Below are positions 41,501 to 49,948 of a stretch of 64,000 bases of DNA, piece after piece. Source of the DNA: DASVTR01 sp033855775 (GTDB lineage Bacteria; Acidobacteriota; Blastocatellia; Pyrinomonadales; Pyrinomonadaceae); contig JAWVFT010000140.1 of assembly GCA_033855775.1 (NCBI GenBank), positions 1 through 64,000 on the forward strand. Reading direction: 5' to 3'. Both the position numbers and the translations under genes were made by a program. Position 1 is the first letter of the stretch, and the number at the start of each line of letters is the position of its first letter. The notes beneath the pieces are model-generated. The model made no database searches. It was not told the origin of the DNA and saw nothing but the letters and a program-made list of their open reading frames with translations.

Positions 41501-42254
41501 TTACGGTCTTTCACAGCTTTATCAATTGCGCGGGCGCGTGGGCCGCTCCAATCGCCGCGCCTATGCCTATCTGCTGATACCAACCGAACAGGGACTCTCG
41601 CCGATTGCGCGCCGCCGTCTGGCCGCGATTCGTGAGTTTTCCGAACTCGGCGCGGGCTTTCGCATCGCGGCTCTTGACCTGGAACTGCGCGGGGCCGGCA
41701 ATTTTTTAGGCGGCCAGCAATCGGGCCACATGGACGCGCTCGGCTTCGATCTTTACACGCAAATGCTTGAGCGCACCGTCGCCGAACTGCGCGGCGAGAC
41801 GATTGAAGACGAAACGAGCGTCTCCATCAATCTCGGCGTTGACGTGGCGATTTCCGAAGACTACATCTCGGATATGGGACAGCGACTCAGGACTTACAAG
41901 CGTGTCTCTTCGGCGCGCGATGAAGAGACTCTGCGGGCCATTCGCGCCGAGACGCAGGATAGATACGGGCGCGTTCCGCCTTCGGTCGAGCAATTGTTTG
42001 AATACGCGAGGCTGCGGCGCGTGGCCGAAGAAATCGGCGTCGCTTCGATTGACAAGACGCAGGACGGGCTGGCGATTAAGTTGAACGAAAAAGCGCGCGT
42101 CGCCCCTGAAAAATTGATGGCTGTAGTCGGAACACGCGCGGGCGCGACCTTCACGCCGAGCGGCGTCTTGCGGCTTGCGCTCGACGAGGATGAGTCGGAG
42201 CTGGTTCTCGAAACAGCGCGTGGCGTGTTGCTGGAAATTCAATTGACGGATTAG
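38580..42254 (+). CDS. mfd: Transcription-repair coupling factor Mfd
   Basis: A 1224-aa motor that removes stalled RNA polymerase and recruits UvrA. In order: a UvrB-like N-terminus (EDPVGAVGEFSMRGGILDVWSPG), an RNA-polymerase-interaction domain (DFRDLKVNDYVVHVDHGIARFGGL), RecG-like helicase lobes with Walker A GDVGYGKTEVAMRAAFK, DEEQRFGV and LTLSATPIPRTLNMSLMGMRDMS, motifs IENGIDIPRANTIIINRAD and QLYQLRGRVGRS, and the TRCF C-terminal domain. A Lys-rich linker (KGKERSKKRKSK) precedes the RNA-polymerase-binding part. No Shine-Dalgarno is visible; the start follows the heptamer element. Confidence 0.97.
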   Translation: MSSTVESVAVLQSMLGRVIAGVEYARLLAEVRRGARVISVSGLAVGPARALALAALQREARKTFAVVTQANRDLEAWERDTRFWYCALRGRSECAQDVLLLPASESDPYAGASPHAETLERRALTLWRLARGTSDFVLMTARALARRTVKPEQVAQAGAVLRRDEEHAPEELLGKLVASGYVREDPVGAVGEFSMRGGILDVWSPGRGRPVRVEFFGDTVDSIREFDPETQLSIRQLTEVDIAPMRELAVMEDDFRLWAEFARERWSDEKYARALRDRTVFADEGEAFPGWEWLISLGREGQGSALDYLKDAVLVVDEPGGVESYLGGVYETLAARYAETESADELGLRPDELYLTAEELRARLEQSQRLELRALGRAAAVVDQTIALDAEQPKVTIGRGRASTVGPLFLFPVVEAAPEVDWVAQSARRYHGRISELANDTRRATTEREAATLFVMPSIGVAERVAEMLGDYNVEARLVTDGESTGAAASQGAVVTVGRVSGGFELPSSALVVHVESDLFDEASDAALERRAPVAEGKGKERSKKRKSKTAAFLSDFRDLKVNDYVVHVDHGIARFGGLQTLDLGSQRRGEFMLLYYAEDSKLFVPVERLDLVQRYSSAEGNQPTLDRLGGLGWHKTKAKAKRAMRDMADELLRLYAERKLVGGYAYTPDTPWQREFEEGFEYVLTPDQETAIEDVKHDMEEAVPMDRLLCGDVGYGKTEVAMRAAFKSVMESKQVAVLTPTTVLAYQHFETFRQRFAPFPVKIELLSRFRSTKEQKDVAKRVEAGEIDIVIGTHRLLSKDVKFRDLGLVVVDEEQRFGVAHKERLKQLKKRVDVLTLSATPIPRTLNMSLMGMRDMSVIETPPRDRLAIQTQVVQFSESVVKSAVELELGRGGQIFFIHNRVESIETIAALIQRLVPQARLGVAHGQMNEKEMETVMLDFVAYKYDVLVATTIIENGIDIPRANTIIINRADAYGLSQLYQLRGRVGRSNRRAYAYLLIPTEQGLSPIARRRLAAIREFSELGAGFRIAALDLELRGAGNFLGGQQSGHMDALGFDLYTQMLERTVAELRGETIEDETSVSINLGVDVAISEDYISDMGQRLRTYKRVSSARDEETLRAIRAETQDRYGRVPPSVEQLFEYARLRRVAEEIGVASIDKTQDGLAIKLNEKARVAPEKLMAVVGTRAGATFTPSGVLRLALDEDESELVLETARGVLLEIQLTD

Positions 42255-42372
42255 AATGACCGCCGTCTTGTTGCCGGTCGATTAGTTGTCCATGATTAGC
42301 AATCCTCCCTCGATTCATTTCGCAACGGACGTAAGAGCAATTATGCGCGGTCTATTTTTAAGGAGCAAAACT

Positions 42373-43524
42373 GTGAAAGCAAAATTTTATACGCTCGTCG
42401 GGGCTATGGCGTTGGCGTTCGGCCTCTTGGGATTGAATCCTTCGGTCGCCTCGGCGCAGGAGAGCGAGTTGGTCGTCATAGATCAAGTCATTGCGCAGGT
42501 GAATAATGATGTCATTACGCTCTCAATGGTGAAGCGCGAAATCAAGGATGCCGTGCAGGCTTTCGTGCAGCAGGGCATGACCGAGCAGAAGGCGACCGAA
42601 GAAGTAATGCGTCGCCAGCCGGAGATTATCGCCAGCCTCGTCAACGAGCAACTGCTCGTGCAGAAGGGCAAGGAACTCGGCCTCTCGGAAGAGGTCGAAG
42701 CGGAAGTCAATAAAGAGATGCTGCGCGTCGCCAAGCAGCAGGGCATCGACAGCATCGAAGTGCTCGACGGTGAACTGGTCAAAGCCGGACTGAACCCGGC
42801 GCAGATTCGCCAGACCCTGCGCACGCAGTTTATGAAGCAGGCCGTGCTCTCGCGCGAAGTGGACGCCAAAATTTATTACGGCGTTTCGTCGCCCGACGTG
42901 AAGAAATATTACGACGCCAACCGCGACAAATTCCGCAAGCCGGAGAGCGTCACCATCTCGGAAATCTTTTTGAGCTTTGCCGGAAAGACCGAAGCCGACG
43001 TGAAGGCCCGCGCGCAAGCTCTGCTCGCGCAGTTGAAGGGCGGCGCGGACTTCGGCACGGTCGCCGCCGCCAACTCCGAACGCCAGTCCAAAGGCGAACT
43101 CGCCGCCAAGCAGACCAAAGGCAGGGTCGGCGTGTTCCAGACGCCGGACTTGCTGCCGGAGATTGCCGCCGCCATCAAGAACGTTCCGGCGGGCGGCGTC
43201 AGCGAGTTGCTGCGAACCGACGAGGGCTACGAGATTTTCCGCGTTGACGAGCGGACGGCTGCGGGCGACACGATGGCCTTCAGCGAAAACACGGAGAATC
43301 AAGTGCGCGAAGCCATCACGGTCGAACGCCGCGACAAAGAGCGCGAAGCCTACATGAAGAATCTGCGCCGCGACGCTTACATTCAACTCAACAAAGACTA
43401 TCAGGCGACGGTCGGCCCGCTGCTCTCCGTCAGTACTCCGGCGACCAGCTCTTCCATCACGGCCCCTGCTGCCGCCCCCAAAGACTCGACCAACCACAAG
43501 TCCGGCAACGGGAAAAAGCAGTAA
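42373..43524 (+). CDS. SurA-like periplasmic peptidyl-prolyl isomerase
   Basis: A 383-aa chaperone/PPIase likely to handle outer-membrane proteins. The GTG at 42373 follows AGGAG at seven bases and gives a signal peptide (VKAKFYTLVGAMALAFGLLG, cleavage near ASA). SurA-N-like helices (IAQVNNDVITLSMVKREI...LVNEQLLVQKGKELG) precede a parvulin domain (ISEIFLSFAGKTEADVKARA, DFGTVAAANSERQSKGELAAKQ, GGVSELLRTDEGYEIFRVDERT). The C-terminal tail is Ser/Thr/Pro-rich. It follows mfd by 118 bp. Confidence 0.9.
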   Translation: MKAKFYTLVGAMALAFGLLGLNPSVASAQESELVVIDQVIAQVNNDVITLSMVKREIKDAVQAFVQQGMTEQKATEEVMRRQPEIIASLVNEQLLVQKGKELGLSEEVEAEVNKEMLRVAKQQGIDSIEVLDGELVKAGLNPAQIRQTLRTQFMKQAVLSREVDAKIYYGVSSPDVKKYYDANRDKFRKPESVTISEIFLSFAGKTEADVKARAQALLAQLKGGADFGTVAAANSERQSKGELAAKQTKGRVGVFQTPDLLPEIAAAIKNVPAGGVSELLRTDEGYEIFRVDERTAAGDTMAFSENTENQVREAITVERRDKEREAYMKNLRRDAYIQLNKDYQATVGPLLSVSTPATSSSITAPAAAPKDSTNHKSGNGKKQ

Positions 43525-43630
43525 CAAGTGATGGGTGATAGGTGATAAGAGAGAAAGCTTCCTGCTTTTACTAATCATCTATCACCCGTCACCTATCACT
43601 AACCTCCTATCACTAATCATCTATCACTGT
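43525..43630. repeat. Inverted GTGATRG heptamer element before the S4 gene
   Basis: GTGATGG, GTGATAG and GTGATAA on the left (43529-43547) are mirrored by repeated CACCTAT/CACCCGT units on the right (43570-43629). The right end reads CACTGTTTTTATG into the S4 gene start at 43635. The match between arms is imperfect. Confidence 0.7.
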
Positions 43631-43634
43631 TTTT

Positions 43635-43913
43635 ATGCGTCTAGACCTTTTCCTCAAGGCCAGCCGTCTGTGTTTGCGGCGGACAGTCGCGCAGCAGTTA
43701 TGCGAGGCGGGGCAGGCGTTTGTGAACGGCGCGCAGGCCAAGTCTTCGCGCGTGGTGCAAGTGGGCGACGAGATTGCCTTGCGCCGCCGCAATCGTTTGC
43801 TGACGTTGCGCGTGCTCGCGGTTCCAGCCACACGCCAGACCTCGCGCAGCGACGCTTCCAGCCTCTACGAAATCCTGAGCGATAAAGAAATCCCAACAGA
43901 AAACCTGCCTTAA
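43635..43913 (+). CDS. S4-domain RNA-binding protein (Hsp15/RqcP-like)
   Basis: A 92-aa protein that starts MRLDLFLKASRLCLRRTVAQQLCEAGQAFVNGAQAKSS, the S4 RNA-binding signature, followed by VVQVGDEIALRRRNRLLTLRVL. Small S4 proteins of this kind (Hsp15, RqcP) act on ribosomes stalled with nascent-chain 50S complexes; which one this represents is unclear. The start codon follows the heptamer element by four bases, with no Shine-Dalgarno. Confidence 0.85.
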   Translation: MRLDLFLKASRLCLRRTVAQQLCEAGQAFVNGAQAKSSRVVQVGDEIALRRRNRLLTLRVLAVPATRQTSRSDASSLYEILSDKEIPTENLP

Positions 43914-44140
43914 TCGCAACATTGAGCCGTTCGCTGTGCGTTCGTTTTTAGAGCGCCGTTGTGCTTGTTCGACTAGCCAAAGCGTTTCAGAAGCGGACTG
44001 TGCAAAAGCGCGCAAAGCTGTTTCCTCTATCTCCTTCCGCCCATTTTAAGCTGGCATGGCGGTTGCTCCTGTCTGTCTTCAACAAACACATCTGTGCGGC
44101 AGGCGTGAGTAGTTGATTGAAGGGACTTTCCAAAAGTTAT

Positions 44141-45226
44141 ATGAACATTCTGAGTAATTTTTTCTCGGACGATCTGGCCATTGACCTCGGCACGATTAAC
44201 ACGCTGATTTATGCGCCGGGGCGCGGCATCGTGTTGAATGAGCCTTCGGCGGTGGCGATTCACAAGTACACGGGCGAGGTGTTGGCGGTCGGCTCGGAGG
44301 CTTACAAGATGTTGGGCCGCGAGCCGCGCGACACGGAAGTTCATCGCCCCCTGCGCGCCGGAAACATAGACAAGTTTGAGGTGGCTGAAAAGATGTTGCG
44401 GGCCTTCGTCCGGCGCGTGCATGGCGGCCACGCCAAGCGCAGCCATCTGGTCATCGGTGTCCCCGGCTCAAGCACGACGCTTGAGCAACGCTCCGTGCGC
44501 GACGCGGCGCGCGATGCCAAGGCGACGCGCGTTGACTTGATAGACGAAGGGCTCGCGGCAGGACTCGGCGCCGGACTCGCTTTCGAAGACGAACGCGCGC
44601 ATCTGGTCGTTGACATCGGCGGCGGCACAACCAACGTCGCCATCATCGCTTCGGCTGCCGTCATCAACTCCGTCAGCCTGCCCGCCGCCGGAGCCGCGAT
44701 GGACGCGACCATCCATGATTACCTGCGCGCCAAGCACGCCATAGAGATTGGCGAGCGCACCGCCGAAGAGGTCAAGAAAGAACTCGGCACGGCGCGTCTG
44801 TCCGAGACGGGCAAGGATAAGACGACGAACGAGCGGCGGCTCGAAGTAGTCGGCAAAGATTTGGTAAGCGGTTCGGCGAAAGCCATCGAGATTTCTTCTC
44901 AGGAGATTGGCGAAGCCCTTGAGCCTGTCGTCGCGGAAATTATAGCGGGCGTCAAGCGCGTCATCGAAGAATCGCAGCCGGACGTGACGGCTGACATTTA
45001 TCACACAGGCATCGTGTTGACGGGCGGCGGCGCGCTGCTCGACGGCATGGCCGAACGCTTGCAGAAAGAGACGCAACTGCACACGGTCGTCGCCGAAGAC
45101 CCGCTCGCGGCGGTCGTCATGGGAGCCGGACGCTTGCTGGACGAACCCGAAAGACTCCAGCGCGTGTCCATCCGCGAAGACGTTCCGGCGTGGCAGATGT
45201 CCGAAGAATTAATCGTCAACTGGTAA
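44141..45226 (+). CDS. mreB: Divergent MreB-like rod-shape protein
   Basis: An actin-like ATPase of 361 aa. Phosphate 1 (DDLAIDLGTINTLIYAPGRGIVLNEPSAVAI), phosphate 2 (LVVDIGGGTTNVAIIA), connect 1/2 and adenosine (IVLTGGGALLDGMAERL) motifs are present, as is IGERTAEEVKKELG. Compared with canonical MreB several positions differ (RPLRAGNIDKFEVAEKML in place of YPMKDGVIADF; IDEGLAAGLGAG in place of IEEPMAAAIGAG). No mreC, mreD, pbp2 or rodA follows. It may be a second, specialised MreB. ATG at 44141 gives the usual N-terminus. Confidence 0.9.
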   Translation: MNILSNFFSDDLAIDLGTINTLIYAPGRGIVLNEPSAVAIHKYTGEVLAVGSEAYKMLGREPRDTEVHRPLRAGNIDKFEVAEKMLRAFVRRVHGGHAKRSHLVIGVPGSSTTLEQRSVRDAARDAKATRVDLIDEGLAAGLGAGLAFEDERAHLVVDIGGGTTNVAIIASAAVINSVSLPAAGAAMDATIHDYLRAKHAIEIGERTAEEVKKELGTARLSETGKDKTTNERRLEVVGKDLVSGSAKAIEISSQEIGEALEPVVAEIIAGVKRVIEESQPDVTADIYHTGIVLTGGGALLDGMAERLQKETQLHTVVAEDPLAAVVMGAGRLLDEPERLQRVSIREDVPAWQMSEELIVNW

Positions 45227-45269
45227 CTCACCCCAACGCAACCCACCAATAAGTGTGGGAAGCCCAGAG

Positions 45270-45306
45270 GCTGCATGAGAGCAAGTCTTTCATGCAGCTT
45301 TCCTTT
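45270..45306 (+). terminator. Intrinsic terminator downstream of mreB
   Basis: Stem GCTGCATGA (45270-45278) with TCATGCAGC (45290-45298), loop of 11 nt, followed by TTTCCTTTC. It lies 44 bp after the mreB stop and before the convergent membrane-protein gene. Confidence 0.75.
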
Positions 45307-45387
45307 CAACATAGCGGCTCGTTCATCTATTCCCTCGAATGATTCGCGCGCGTGGTTGCGGTCTAACGGCTGATTGTGAAATTGACG

Positions 45388-46236
45388 CTAAGGCTTTGGC
45401 CGGATGACTGTCTCTTCCGACGATGGACGCTGGCGTATGTCTTCGCCCGTGTCTGCGACGAGCAAGGGTTGACCGCCCGCGCTCTCTTCAATCAAGGCTT
45501 CATCGTCGTCTTCGATGAGGGCTTCGCGCACGGCCTGGCGTTCCTCCGGCGGCAGGCTCAGGTAAGAGCGAATGAGTTGTCGCGCTTCTTCGTTCTCAAG
45601 CCGCTGCGGCGCGGGCGCGAGCAGGATTAGCCCCGCGACGTAAAGCGCGAGCGTGAAGAAAGAGATGTAGCCGGTCGCGGGCGCAAAGGCGGGCGAGTCG
45701 AGCGTGCCGAGCGTGACGCCTTCGAGCAGCAGGTTGGCGAAGCGTTTGAGAAAGCCGCCCTCCGGCGCGTACAAGGCGGCCAGCATCATGTGCTTCAACA
45801 CGAAGGCCGTGCCGAACAACGCGCCGAGGCTACGGAGCAGGCGGCGCGGGTCAAACGAAGAGAACTGGTTGTTCCAGAGCGTCCACAGGAAAAAGAAAGA
45901 GAAGAGCCAGAAGAGCAGGCCGCGTTCGGGCAGCACGGAATTGAGAGCCTGCGCCGACGCGAAAAAGAGCGCGAGAAGCGTGAGCGCGTGCGAGACGTTG
46001 GTGAGCGGCGGCTGGTCTGACGCGAGCCACTGCTTTATCTCTATCAAGTGGCCGCGCACGAAGAGCGTCATCAACAGGATGGCGAGCACGAGCGTAATCA
46101 AGGGCGGCGGAACGAAGACGAAAGCCCTGCTCACGGCGTCAATCCGCAGCCCGCCCATCAAAGCCACCGTCAGGAAAATCATCGGCAGCAACACAAAGCG
46201 CACGAGCGCGTAGTTTCTTGAGCGATGCTCGTTCAT
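45388..46236 (-). CDS. Polytopic membrane protein of unknown function
   Basis: The 282-aa product has about six hydrophobic segments (VRFVLLPMIFLTVALMGGL, LVLAILLMTLFV, LLALFFASAQAL, LFWLFSFFFLWTLW, YISFFTLALYVAGLILL). A C-terminal cytoplasmic acidic tail of ~70 residues follows (LPPEERQAVREALIEDDDEALIEESAGG). I do not recognise the family. Its start overlaps by 4 bp the end of the adjacent upstream gene (46233-46733), so the two are translationally coupled. Confidence 0.8.
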   Translation of the reverse strand: MNEHRSRNYALVRFVLLPMIFLTVALMGGLRIDAVSRAFVFVPPPLITLVLAILLMTLFVRGHLIEIKQWLASDQPPLTNVSHALTLLALFFASAQALNSVLPERGLLFWLFSFFFLWTLWNNQFSSFDPRRLLRSLGALFGTAFVLKHMMLAALYAPEGGFLKRFANLLLEGVTLGTLDSPAFAPATGYISFFTLALYVAGLILLAPAPQRLENEEARQLIRSYLSLPPEERQAVREALIEDDDEALIEESAGGQPLLVADTGEDIRQRPSSEETVIRPKP

Positions 46237-46733
46237 TTGCGTTTGCGGAACACCTTGAAGGGATTCAAATCATCAATGCTGCGCTCAGTGCCTTGTTCGA
46301 GTTCGGCTTTCAACTCGGCGGGCGTGTGCATCTGCAAGTCCGGGTCGTCAACGGTGAAAGAGCCGTCGGGCGTCAGAGCGATAACGCGGTTGACGGCTTC
46401 GACTCCCTGCTTGAAGAGGTCGTTGTCCATGTAGACGCGGCCCCATCCTTCGCGGTAAAAAGCGTAGGCGATGTAGAACTGCGTGCGCGCGTCGGAGTGC
46501 GCGGGGTCGGCGCGCATCCATTCGTCGCGGGCCGCGCGAAACTGCTCGCGGTGAAAGAGGTCGAGCGCGGTGGCAAACTTCTGCTGGTCAATCTGGTATG
46601 TTCCGGCAGTGACCTCGACGCTGGATGTCACTTCCTTGAAGGTGCGCGGCTCGGTCGCGTAAATCCAGATGATGAAGACGCTGTAGAGCAGCGTCCACGC
46701 GATGCCGACCGATTGGATGAGCCTGTGTTGCAT
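46233..46733 (-). CDS. Membrane-anchored protein with TPR-like region
   Basis: A 166-aa protein with an N-terminal membrane helix (SVGIAWTLLYSVFIIWIYA) and a helical extracytoplasmic domain that resembles a short TPR (FATALDLFHREQFRAARDEWMRADPAHSDARTQFYIAYAFYREGWGRVYMDNDLFKQGVEAVNRVIAL). The C-terminus is basic (FKVFRKRK). It is the first gene of a two-gene minus-strand unit with the polytopic protein. Function unknown. Confidence 0.75.
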   Translation of the reverse strand: MQHRLIQSVGIAWTLLYSVFIIWIYATEPRTFKEVTSSVEVTAGTYQIDQQKFATALDLFHREQFRAARDEWMRADPAHSDARTQFYIAYAFYREGWGRVYMDNDLFKQGVEAVNRVIALTPDGSFTVDDPDLQMHTPAELKAELEQGTERSIDDLNPFKVFRKRK

Positions 46734-46838
46734 TGCTATAATCTGATGTCAGTAGAGAAGCTAGTGGATGCCTTCGTTTCCTGTCAATGACGAACAGGCG
46801 TCGCGCGTCTTGCCTTAAGAGAGAAGAGTGGAATCATT

Positions 46839-47081
46839 ATGGTCATGGATGAAGGGTTGCTGGAACAAATCAAACAGTATCGTTTGACGGCGCAGTCAAT
46901 GGGCGACGCGGCCCGCGAAGCCATGAGCCGTGGCGACATCGGGCAGGCACGCACAGCCGCGCGTCAGGCCGCGCAGCACGCGCGCATCGTCGTCCAACTT
47001 GAGACTGGAGAAAAGCAGGTCGGGCCGCGCGAGAGCGCGACCGCCAATGACGGATTCTCAAGCGAGACGCTTTCGGCGTAA
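46839..47081 (+). CDS. Small helical protein of unknown function
   Basis: An 80-aa Ala/Gln/Arg-rich, probably all-helical cytoplasmic protein (LLEQIKQYRLTAQSMGDAAREAMSRGDIGQARTAARQAAQHARIVVQLE), with a less ordered tail. No signal peptide. ATG at 46839 or the one two codons later can start it. It precedes dusB by 33 bp on the same strand and may be co-transcribed. Family not recognised; the Arg-rich helix might bind nucleic acid, but nothing shows it. Confidence 0.6.
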   Translation: MVMDEGLLEQIKQYRLTAQSMGDAAREAMSRGDIGQARTAARQAAQHARIVVQLETGEKQVGPRESATANDGFSSETLSA

Positions 47082-47114
47082 GATTGCCGGGCAGACACGC
47101 AAGGCCGGGACGGA

Positions 47115-48200
47115 ATGAGCCAAACGATGAGTCAGGATATTAAGCCCTTCAAGATTCGTGACGTGGAGATAAAGCCTCCGCTCGTGCTCTCGCCGATGGC
47201 GGGCGTGACGGACATTTCCTTTCGTCGCTTGCTCAAGCGGCGCGGCGGAGTCGGTCTGACCGTCTCGGAGTTTATCTCTGTCGAAGGCTTGACGAGACAC
47301 AATCCGAAGTCGAAGCGGCAGATGCGTTTCTTCGACGAGGAGCGACCGTTCGCGGTGCAGATTTTCGGCGGGCAGCCCGAACGAATGCGCATGGCCGCCG
47401 AGATGGCCGAAGAGGTCGGGGCCGACATACTGGACATCAACTGCGGCTGTCCCGCGCCGAAGGTCGTCAAGCACGGCGGCGGCAGCGGACTCCTGCGCGA
47501 CCTCTCGCGCCTCGAAGAGATTTTGAAAGGCATCAAGCAGGCCATCAAGATTCCGTTGACCGTCAAGATTCGCGCGGGCTATTACGACCACACGATTAAC
47601 GCGGTCGAGACGGCGCGCGTGGCCGAGGCTTGCGGCGCCGAGCACATAGCCTTGCACGGGCGCACGAAGGAGCAGGGCTACAAGGGGCGCGCGAACTGGG
47701 ATTTGGTGCGGCAGATTAAAGAGACTGTCAGCGTGCCTGTCTCCGGCAGCGGCGACGTGACAACCGTGGATGAAGCCCTGGCGCGTTGGAGCGAGACGAA
47801 ATGCGACGGCATTCTCATCGGGCGCGGCGCGATGTCGAACCCCTGGATTTTTCGTCAAATCGAAGACGCGCTGGCGGGCCGCGAAGTCTTTCAGCCGACG
47901 CTTGAGGATAAGCGCAGCGTGTTGCTCGAATACTTCGAGATGCTGCGCGCGGACATGCCGGAGATACCGGCCATCGGCAAGATGAAACAACTGGCCGGAC
48001 AATTCACGCGCGGCCTGCGCGGCGGCGCGACCTTCCGCACTTCAATCTATCACTCGCATTCCGTGACGGAGATTCTGGACCGCATCGCCGAATACTTTGA
48101 GGCCGTCGCCGCCGGGCGCAACTACGGTGAAGACGACGAGCGCACGGACGAAGCCGCGCCCGCGCTGGATTCCTGCGAGGCCGCGACTGTCGTTTCATAA
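47115..48200 (+). CDS. dusB: tRNA-dihydrouridine synthase DusB
   Basis: An FMN enzyme of 361 aa reducing uridines in the tRNA D-loop. It begins PPLVLSPMAGVTDISFRRL, then VQIFGGQPERMRMAAEMAEE, DILDINCGCPAPKVVKHGGGSGLLRD with the catalytic Cys in NCGCPA, VKIRAGYYD, IALHGRTKEQGYKGRANW, VSGSGDVTTVDEAL and GRGAMSNPWIFRQI. Length and order are standard for bacterial Dus. The start at 47115 (MSQTMSQ) is not decisive; a second ATG lies four codons downstream. Confidence 0.95.
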   Translation: MSQTMSQDIKPFKIRDVEIKPPLVLSPMAGVTDISFRRLLKRRGGVGLTVSEFISVEGLTRHNPKSKRQMRFFDEERPFAVQIFGGQPERMRMAAEMAEEVGADILDINCGCPAPKVVKHGGGSGLLRDLSRLEEILKGIKQAIKIPLTVKIRAGYYDHTINAVETARVAEACGAEHIALHGRTKEQGYKGRANWDLVRQIKETVSVPVSGSGDVTTVDEALARWSETKCDGILIGRGAMSNPWIFRQIEDALAGREVFQPTLEDKRSVLLEYFEMLRADMPEIPAIGKMKQLAGQFTRGLRGGATFRTSIYHSHSVTEILDRIAEYFEAVAAGRNYGEDDERTDEAAPALDSCEAATVVS

Positions 48201-48281
48201 AGCGACGCCGCTTCATGAAGCTTGAGCTTGTTTGATAAAGCGTAAGGCGCGCTGTTGTCGCTCTTGTTCGCTTGGGAAGAG

Positions 48282-49523
48282 TTAACGTTGAAAGCCGAGC
48301 GGCTGCAATGGACGCGGGGCCGTGCCTTCGAAGAACCAGCTTGCGCCGACCTTCAAACGGTGATGCCACGTCGGGAGGCGAGCGGTGTAGAGCGTGAAGC
48401 GCGCCTGTCGCGCCAGCGCGCCGCCGAAGGTCGCGTTGCCGCTCATCACCGCCGCGCGCTCGAAGCCTAAGCTAAGGGCCTCGCCCATTTCAGCGAAGTG
48501 TTTGGTCTGCAACTCGCGCCCGCCGAGCAACGCCTTCACGTTCTTCGACGCGAGGCTCGCTTCCTGATAAGCAAGCTGCGCCGTTCCGGCCAGACGCGGG
48601 CTGGCATCATCCACAAATGCTATATCGCCAAGAGCGAAGACGCGCTCCTGCCCGCGCACGCGCAAGGTCGGCTCGACGACGATGAGGCCGCGCTTGTTCT
48701 TCTCCAGGTTCAATCTTTCAATCAGCGGATTGACGCGGACGCCCGCCGTCCAGACGACCGCCGCCGCTTCCAGTTGTTGCTGCGCGCCGTCGTGTTCAAT
48801 CGTCAAGCCGTTATCCGCGACGCTGACGACGCGCGTCTTCGTGTGGACATCAACGCGCGCTTCCTTCAAGGCTTCTTCGACGTAGACGCGAAGCTCTTCG
48901 CCCATGCCGGGGACGATTTGCTCGCTCATCTCGATGACCATCACGCGCGGCGTTCCTCTGAGCGCGCGACGTGTGAAGGCGTCGTGCAGAAGGTCTGACA
49001 TCTTGGTCGCCAGTTCGACGCCGCTCGCGCCGCCGCCGACGATGGCGAAGGTCAGAGCGCGCTGCGTGTCCTGCGGGGCGAGGTCTGGCGGCACGCGGTC
49101 TAATGCTTCAATCATTCGCTGGCGCAGGGCGTCCGCGTCGGCCAGCTTGCGGAAGGGCATCGAGTGTTCTTCCGCGCCGGGGATGTTCCAGTAGTTGGTG
49201 ATGCTGCCGACGGCCAGGACCAGCACGTCGTAAGCGATGCGGCGGTCGCGCCCTTTGACGGCGACTTCGCGCGCTTCCAAATCAACTTCCGCCGCCTCGC
49301 CTTTGATGAAACGAATCTCGTCGCTGAGCAGTTCTTTGTAGGTCGGGGCGATGTGCCACGCTTCGACCTCGCCGCTCAAATATTCGTAGAGCATCGGCGT
49401 CAGCAGAAAGTGGTCTTCGCCGCTGATGAGCGTGACTTCGCCCTGACCCGCAAGGTCGAGGGCCGTGAAAAGGCCGCCGAAGCCGCCGCCGATGATGACA
49501 ATGCGTGCCTGTTGTTGTGCCAT
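48282..49523 (-). CDS. ndh: Type II NADH dehydrogenase (NDH-2)
   Basis: Peripheral membrane flavoenzyme passing NADH electrons to quinone without proton pumping. The 413-aa product has the FAD Rossmann motif IVIIGGGFGGLFTAL, the NADH Rossmann motif FAIVGGGASGVELATKM, VWTAGVRVNPLIERL and VFALGDIAFVDDASPRLAGTAQLAYQEA, and the C-terminal FERAAVMSGNATFGGALARQARFTLYTARLP. A longer in-frame start is rejected because ATG at 49523 begins the Rossmann fold directly. Convergent with dusB. Likely reduces the menaquinone made by the mqn/ubi cluster. Confidence 0.93.
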   Translation of the reverse strand: MAQQQARIVIIGGGFGGLFTALDLAGQGEVTLISGEDHFLLTPMLYEYLSGEVEAWHIAPTYKELLSDEIRFIKGEAAEVDLEAREVAVKGRDRRIAYDVLVLAVGSITNYWNIPGAEEHSMPFRKLADADALRQRMIEALDRVPPDLAPQDTQRALTFAIVGGGASGVELATKMSDLLHDAFTRRALRGTPRVMVIEMSEQIVPGMGEELRVYVEEALKEARVDVHTKTRVVSVADNGLTIEHDGAQQQLEAAAVVWTAGVRVNPLIERLNLEKNKRGLIVVEPTLRVRGQERVFALGDIAFVDDASPRLAGTAQLAYQEASLASKNVKALLGGRELQTKHFAEMGEALSLGFERAAVMSGNATFGGALARQARFTLYTARLPTWHHRLKVGASWFFEGTAPRPLQPLGFQR

Positions 49524-49948
49524 ACGTTCACCTGTTTCGGAAGTTTTCGCGCCCGCCGATAGTAGCATAGCGAAACGATGAACGGGCAAGCCCGCGCGCG
49601 TGGGGATGCCGAAGGCGCGATGAAGGGCAAGCTCTTCGTCGTTGCTCGTTCATTGATGGCGCGCATCCTTCGTCGCTGCTCGTTGATGCTTGAGCGCGGC
49701 GCGCTTCGGCGTTTGAGGTTGACGTGGTTGAGGGCGCAGAAGGAGCCTGATAAATATCTTGACAGCCTGTTATGCCTCTAGTATGGTCATCTTTCACCAG
49801 TTGGCCCTGTCTGATGACCGGCTCGGCAAGGAAACGACCAGCGCCTAAACCTTAGCCCCACGTAAATCTGCCCGGATCCTAGTTCGCTTTTGGCCGCCGT
49901 CCGACGCCACTTTGCCCGCGTCAAGTTACTGAAGGTAAGGAATCAGGT
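49524..49948. other. Intergenic region between ndh and the hybrid kinase
   Basis: A 425-bp gap. The only clear element is the sigma-70-type promoter at 49759-49787. Open frames here are short, Arg/Leu-rich and unsupported by ribosome-binding sites. Confidence 0.5.
49759..49787 (+). promoter_or_regulatory. Sigma-70-type promoter upstream of the hybrid histidine kinase
   Basis: TTGACA at 49759-49764, a 17-bp spacer and TATGGT at 49782-49787. It lies about 160 bp upstream of the kinase ATG at 49949. The -35 is a perfect consensus match. Confidence 0.6.

Noticed and set aside
49578..49781. Possible 67-aa Arg/Leu-rich gene
   Set aside because: Overlaps a good sigma-70 promoter and has no ribosome-binding site or homology-like pattern.
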